Assembly (NCBI GenBank): GCA_027487685.1
Contig: JAIYDC010000146.1
Coordinates: forward strand, 1 to 64,000
Length of the DNA: 64,000 nucleotides
From: Pseudomonadota bacterium
GTDB lineage: Bacteria; Bdellovibrionota; Bacteriovoracia; Bacteriovoracales; Bacteriovoracaceae
Direction: 5' to 3'
In this document: positions 61,079-64,000 of the stretch, in pieces
How positions within the stretch are numbered: position 1 is the stretch's first letter
Layout: each line of letters starts with the position of its first letter
Made by a program: the position numbers and the translations under genes
The notes under the pieces: generated by a model
What the model saw: the letters and a program-made list of their open reading frames with translations, nothing else
Databases searched by the model: none
Told to the model about the DNA's origin: nothing

Positions 61079-62680
61079 GTGAAATCACTAAGAATTCTTT
61101 TCTCATTACTATTAGTTATAACCAGTGGTTGCTCCTCTAATAGGGACAGGCCAGTTAAACTCGATGACAATGAGCTGGTTCACGCAACCCGTCTTTTGAA
61201 TGAGAAGCAATTAAACGACGCCAACAAGATTTACGGAAAACTTTGCGATAAGAATGACCGGATAGCATGCGCTAAAATCTGGAGCAACTATATCCAACAG
61301 AGAAATGTGAATCTTGCATCCCTTGCAGGTACAAAGGCTTGTGAACTTGGTTCTGAACTTGCGTGTCTTGAGTTAGGGGACTATTTTTTTAGAGAGGGAA
61401 AGCTTGAGCAGTCCCTGAGCTTCTATCACAAGTCTTCGTATTTTTATCGCTCTCAATTTGGGAGCGTCGATTCACTCTATCTTTCTGGAGATAAAGAAAA
61501 AGGGATGGCGCTTGCACAATCTCTTTGCAAGGAGAATTATCAAGGGGCATGCCTCTATTTGGGTATCATCTTAGCTTCCAGAAAAGACTTTGAAGGTGCT
61601 CTGGTCTATGTCAAGAAGGCGAATGATAGGGGTATTCATTCAGGCATCATCGAAATGATTCTCGGTAATAAGCATAGAGGTGCCTTGTTGATAAAAGCAT
61701 CGTGCTTGAATACTCAAAACGGTAAGGCTTGCCGCATCAAGAGAATGCTTGATCTACTTGATAATGGCGAACTCTCTGAAGATAATTTCCGAAAAAACTG
61801 TCGTATCCAAAAAGGGGAGCAGTGTTATTTTCATGCGCTCTTAAAATCTCTCGACAAAAAAACTTATGACGAAGGAAATAAGCTTTTTGCGACAGGATGT
61901 AAGAACGGCGATCCTTTAAGTTGCATCGAACTTCAGAATAATATGTGGGGCAATCCAGCTGTTAAAGAAGCATTCTATGTTGATGCCTGCTTGAATAAAA
62001 ACGTCGCCTCTATTTGTTTTTCTTCTTATCTCTCCTTTGGAAAATTTCTAACCAGGAGTTCAGTTGAGTCCCTACTTCAGAAAGGTTGCGACCTTGGTGA
62101 TGGATCTTCCTGTTCTGAACTCGGAACCCTTTCGGATACAAAATGGGAGGATCAGTACAAACAAGGTTGCGCGATAGGTGATCTGCACGGGTGTTTTTGG
62201 GAAAATAGAAATTCAAACCTAACGGAAGCAGAAAAAGATAAAAATGATCTCGAACGTTGTGAAGCCGGGCATGGCTTCAGCTGTCTGAAGCTTGCTGAAA
62301 GACTTGAAGTCACAGACGCACTAAAGTCCGTTGCCCTTTATGATAAGGCCTGCAAGGTGGGATCCTTCGAGGCTTGTCTTTCTCGCGACGCTCTGAAAAG
62401 CACTGGGCAAGACAAGGTTCGTGTCTATGAGAGATATTGTGATCGAAAACTGTCTAAGGCCTGCTACCTTCTGGGAGAATCCTATCTTGATAGTGGCGAT
62501 CATGAAAAAGCACTCCCTGCTTATGAGATCGGCTGTAAGCTGGAAGATGCTCTCAGTTGTGCGAGCGTCGGCTTTATTCACGAAAGGGCCTATAGATTTG
62601 ATCTCGCAAAGAAATATTTCGAATACGGATGTACTCTAGGAAATGAGATTGCCTGTAAGAACCTGGAATTAATCCGCTAG
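61079..62680 (+). CDS. Cys-rich SLR (Sel1-like repeat) lipoprotein
   Basis: A 533-residue lipoprotein with a GTG start (lipobox 'VITSGC', C18). The body is built of about 12-14 short helical repeats, most of them ending in a paired Cys pattern such as 'CELGSELACLELG', 'CIELQ', 'CDLGDGSSCSELG', 'CKVGSFEACLS' and 'CKLEDALSCASVG'. This is the Hcp-type disulphide-linked Sel1-like layout, a scaffold for protein-protein contacts in the envelope. The gene is AT-richer than its neighbours and lies next to decayed DNA, so it may be of foreign origin. Confidence 0.75.
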   Translation: MKSLRILFSLLLVITSGCSSNRDRPVKLDDNELVHATRLLNEKQLNDANKIYGKLCDKNDRIACAKIWSNYIQQRNVNLASLAGTKACELGSELACLELGDYFFREGKLEQSLSFYHKSSYFYRSQFGSVDSLYLSGDKEKGMALAQSLCKENYQGACLYLGIILASRKDFEGALVYVKKANDRGIHSGIIEMILGNKHRGALLIKASCLNTQNGKACRIKRMLDLLDNGELSEDNFRKNCRIQKGEQCYFHALLKSLDKKTYDEGNKLFATGCKNGDPLSCIELQNNMWGNPAVKEAFYVDACLNKNVASICFSSYLSFGKFLTRSSVESLLQKGCDLGDGSSCSELGTLSDTKWEDQYKQGCAIGDLHGCFWENRNSNLTEAEKDKNDLERCEAGHGFSCLKLAERLEVTDALKSVALYDKACKVGSFEACLSRDALKSTGQDKVRVYERYCDRKLSKACYLLGESYLDSGDHEKALPAYEIGCKLEDALSCASVGFIHERAYRFDLAKKYFEYGCTLGNEIACKNLELIR

Positions 62681-63870
62681 GAATGATAAGAGGAGATGAT
62701 AAATGTTCAAGGATGGATTAGTTGCACTCGAATACACTAATCATATCTATAACGACTTTAGTCTCTAAAATTAAATCAAATTTGGCCTTCGCACAAACCA
62801 ATCTGCCCGTTTAAATAGATGGAGAAAAATGTCGAGCAGAGACCTCGTTTGCGATTGCATCGAAATATGATGACCTCCAACCTTGGGGATGTAGGCAAAC
62901 TTCCTTCGGGACAAGTCGACCTGCCATTAGTGCTTATAGTTAAAACCTAGAAACAAGGTCTGGCTTTTTTAGTTTTAGCGGAGACGTTCCTAATCTAGCC
63001 ATTTTTGGTATTTAAATGAAATTTAAGCCATTTTAGGCACACTCGCGTAAGCCTCCGCATGTTCGCGACAGTTTGAGCTGACAGACCCAGAGATCACAAT
63101 TTGTGACCTTTGAATTGTAGATTTGCCTGAACTAATCCCTTACAAAAGTGTGGGGACCATTCCACCGTCCCTTTAATTCAAATCCTGACTTCCTCGTTAA
63201 AGGGCTGGAGTCCATCCTGCCTAAAGTAGCGTGGTAGGTCGACGATTTATGGAATAGCGTCAGTAAAATCGGAGAAAAGCATCGATCCTTTGATCTTGTC
63301 TTTCTCGGCCACACTTTCTGGTCTCTTGCTCTTGGTCCTTGTAAATCGTCGAGGTACCCCGTCTGTTCAGTTTCATGAACCTTGAGATTGAAAACCTCCC
63401 TAACAACAAGGAGGTTTTCAATGGATTTGACAGTGCTTGGAACAAAGACAGTTGGTACAGGACACCCAAGGGCAAGATGGCAAATCTCCCCTCTGAATTG
63501 CTGGCCGAAAGTCTTCAAGCCCGGGGAATAGTGGAACTCGGCACCGAGTGGATTCTATAAAATGCTCGGGATGGATTAGCGTAAGATGGGCCCCCAGATG
63601 GGTATGGTCAAGCAACTCAAGCTTGAAGGTGTTTTCGATGGGCCTCAGTTGACTGAGGTGGTCTTGGGACCAGGGGTTGGGCCAGGTCATGTAACCTCCC
63701 CCGCCGATCTTTAATCCTCACGTATGAGTAGCAATTCCGCGGTTTCCGAGTGTCCCATGGATAGGCCTACGAGAATGGGTCACTTATAAGGTGGCGAGCG
63801 CGATGTATCTCGACAGTAATCCTAGATACATCCACCCTTTCCTCCAAAACGAAAAAGCCTGAGTTAGAAT
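62681..63870 (+). pseudogene. Region without an intact gene; decayed coding sequence
   Basis: No complete gene is seen in about 1.2 kb. One plus-strand frame (from TTG at 62722) keeps protein-like stretches separated by stop codons: 'SFAIASKYDDLQPWGC', then 'FFSFSGDVPNLAIFGI', then 'FLVKGLESILPKVAW' and 'RSFDLVFLGHTFWSLAL'. A short ORF with a good AGGAG site at 62703-62768 encodes 21 residues. This pattern fits one or more old secreted-protein genes with several nonsense mutations. No family or transposase was recognised, so the origin is open. Confidence 0.4.
63388..63421 (+). repeat. 12-bp perfect inverted repeat covering a GGAGG
   Basis: TTGAAAACCTCC (63388-63399) and GGAGGTTTTCAA (63410-63421) form a perfect stem with a 10-nt loop. 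The GGAGG in the right arm is followed 6 nt later by an ATG (63421) that opens a 36-codon ORF, so the stem would hide a ribosome binding site if the ORF were expressed. Confidence 0.6.
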
Positions 63871-64000
63871 CTAGCGAGCTAACATCATGCTTTTAACTGT
63901 TTGCAGAATAGCGATTGCTTTAGAAGCCCGTAGTTCTGAATATCGTTTTTTTGGCTTATAAATCTCAGTAAAATTGCAGGCCCCTTCACTGTAGATTGGT
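63871..64000 (-). CDS. 3' end of a gene cut by the window edge
   Basis: The minus strand has an open frame of 42 codons running in from the window end and finishing at TAG (63871-63873). The C-terminus reads 'YKPKKRYSELRASKAIAILQ' followed by 'TVKSMMLAR', basic and helical. Just after it an AAAAGC...GCTTTTT stem-loop could terminate the transcript. The frame is short and the gene cannot be identified. Confidence 0.5.
   Translation of the reverse strand, partial: PIYSEGACNFTEIYKPKKRYSELRASKAIAILQTVKSMMLAR

Noticed and set aside
1-64000. tRNA/rRNA genes, CRISPR arrays, prophage or complete insertion sequences
   Set aside because: Scanned by eye for cloverleaf ends, regular spaced repeats, transposase and phage structural motifs; none found.

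Overview
The window is about 50% GC, densely packed and mostly chromosomal housekeeping plus envelope genes of a Gram-negative bacterium. Stop/start overlaps (ATGA, GTGA, TAATG, TTGA) are frequent. The gene mix suggests the Bdellovibrionota, perhaps Bacteriovoracia: many lipoproteins and Cys-containing secreted proteins of no clear family, a four-cysteine FNR homologue, PilZ and HD-GYP proteins, an archaic-looking chaperone-usher operon, and yajC-tatA-secD-secF. That placement is inference; no rRNA or marker gene settles it.

Layout. 1-4.3 kb: citrate synthase with a terminator, a cyclic-nucleotide-binding-domain-only protein, an FNR/CRP regulator with a palindromic site upstream, and a monohaem cytochrome-like protein with a small membrane partner. 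4.4-8.0 kb: a small Cys-rich secreted protein behind a structured leader, then an overlapping operon of ABC-exporter membrane domain (no ATPase), HlyD-type adaptor and TolC-type outer membrane protein. 8.3-13.6 kb: NhaR-like LysR regulator, Rsm22-type methyltransferase-like protein with four cysteines, a ClpB-type disaggregase and an NAPE-PLD-like metallohydrolase. 13.6-20.7 kb: chaperone-usher pilus operon (pilin, chaperone, usher, two-domain tip-like subunit), a short pilin-like ORF and a decayed second pilin, then secreted proteins including a 35-residue lipoprotein. 20.7-27.9 kb: LRR protein, serB, pgsA, PilZ protein, glpX, an SRPBCC/unknown/YggS/secreted-protein operon and a 2-oxoglutarate/Fe(II) oxygenase. 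27.9-28.6 kb: a decayed secreted-protein gene bounded by perfect 24-bp inverted repeats. 28.6-33.9 kb: beta-barrel protein and a 1467-residue lipoprotein. 34.1-45.2 kb: ParA with a small overlapping partner, queA, a six-hairpin glycosidase-like protein, tgt, yajC, tatA, secD, secF, a membrane protein, an EF-hand lipoprotein and an HU/IHF protein. 45.3-51.8 kb: a sensor kinase, a secreted protein behind a long inverted repeat, a DUF5989/carbamoyltransferase/SxtJ-like/SGNH-hydrolase locus, and a divergent pair (Hpt-like protein and HD-GYP protein) whose start codons are 10 bp apart. 51.9-62.7 kb: OppA-type lipoprotein, TPM-domain lipoprotein, two related beta-propeller-like proteins flanking a lipoprotein, an acetyltransferase, a YaiI-family protein and a Cys-rich SLR lipoprotein. 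62.7-63.8 kb has no intact gene and looks like decayed coding sequence. The last 130 bp hold the 3' end of a gene on the minus strand.

How they fit together: queA and tgt are both queuosine tRNA-modification genes; yajC, secD, secF and tatA are protein-export genes; PilZ, HD-GYP and the pilus operon point to c-di-GMP-controlled surface behaviour. The least-described systems are the carbamoyltransferase locus, the ATPase-less ABC exporter operon, the ParA/partner pair, and the inverted-repeat cassette around a broken gene. No tRNA, rRNA, CRISPR array, intact transposase or prophage gene was recognised.
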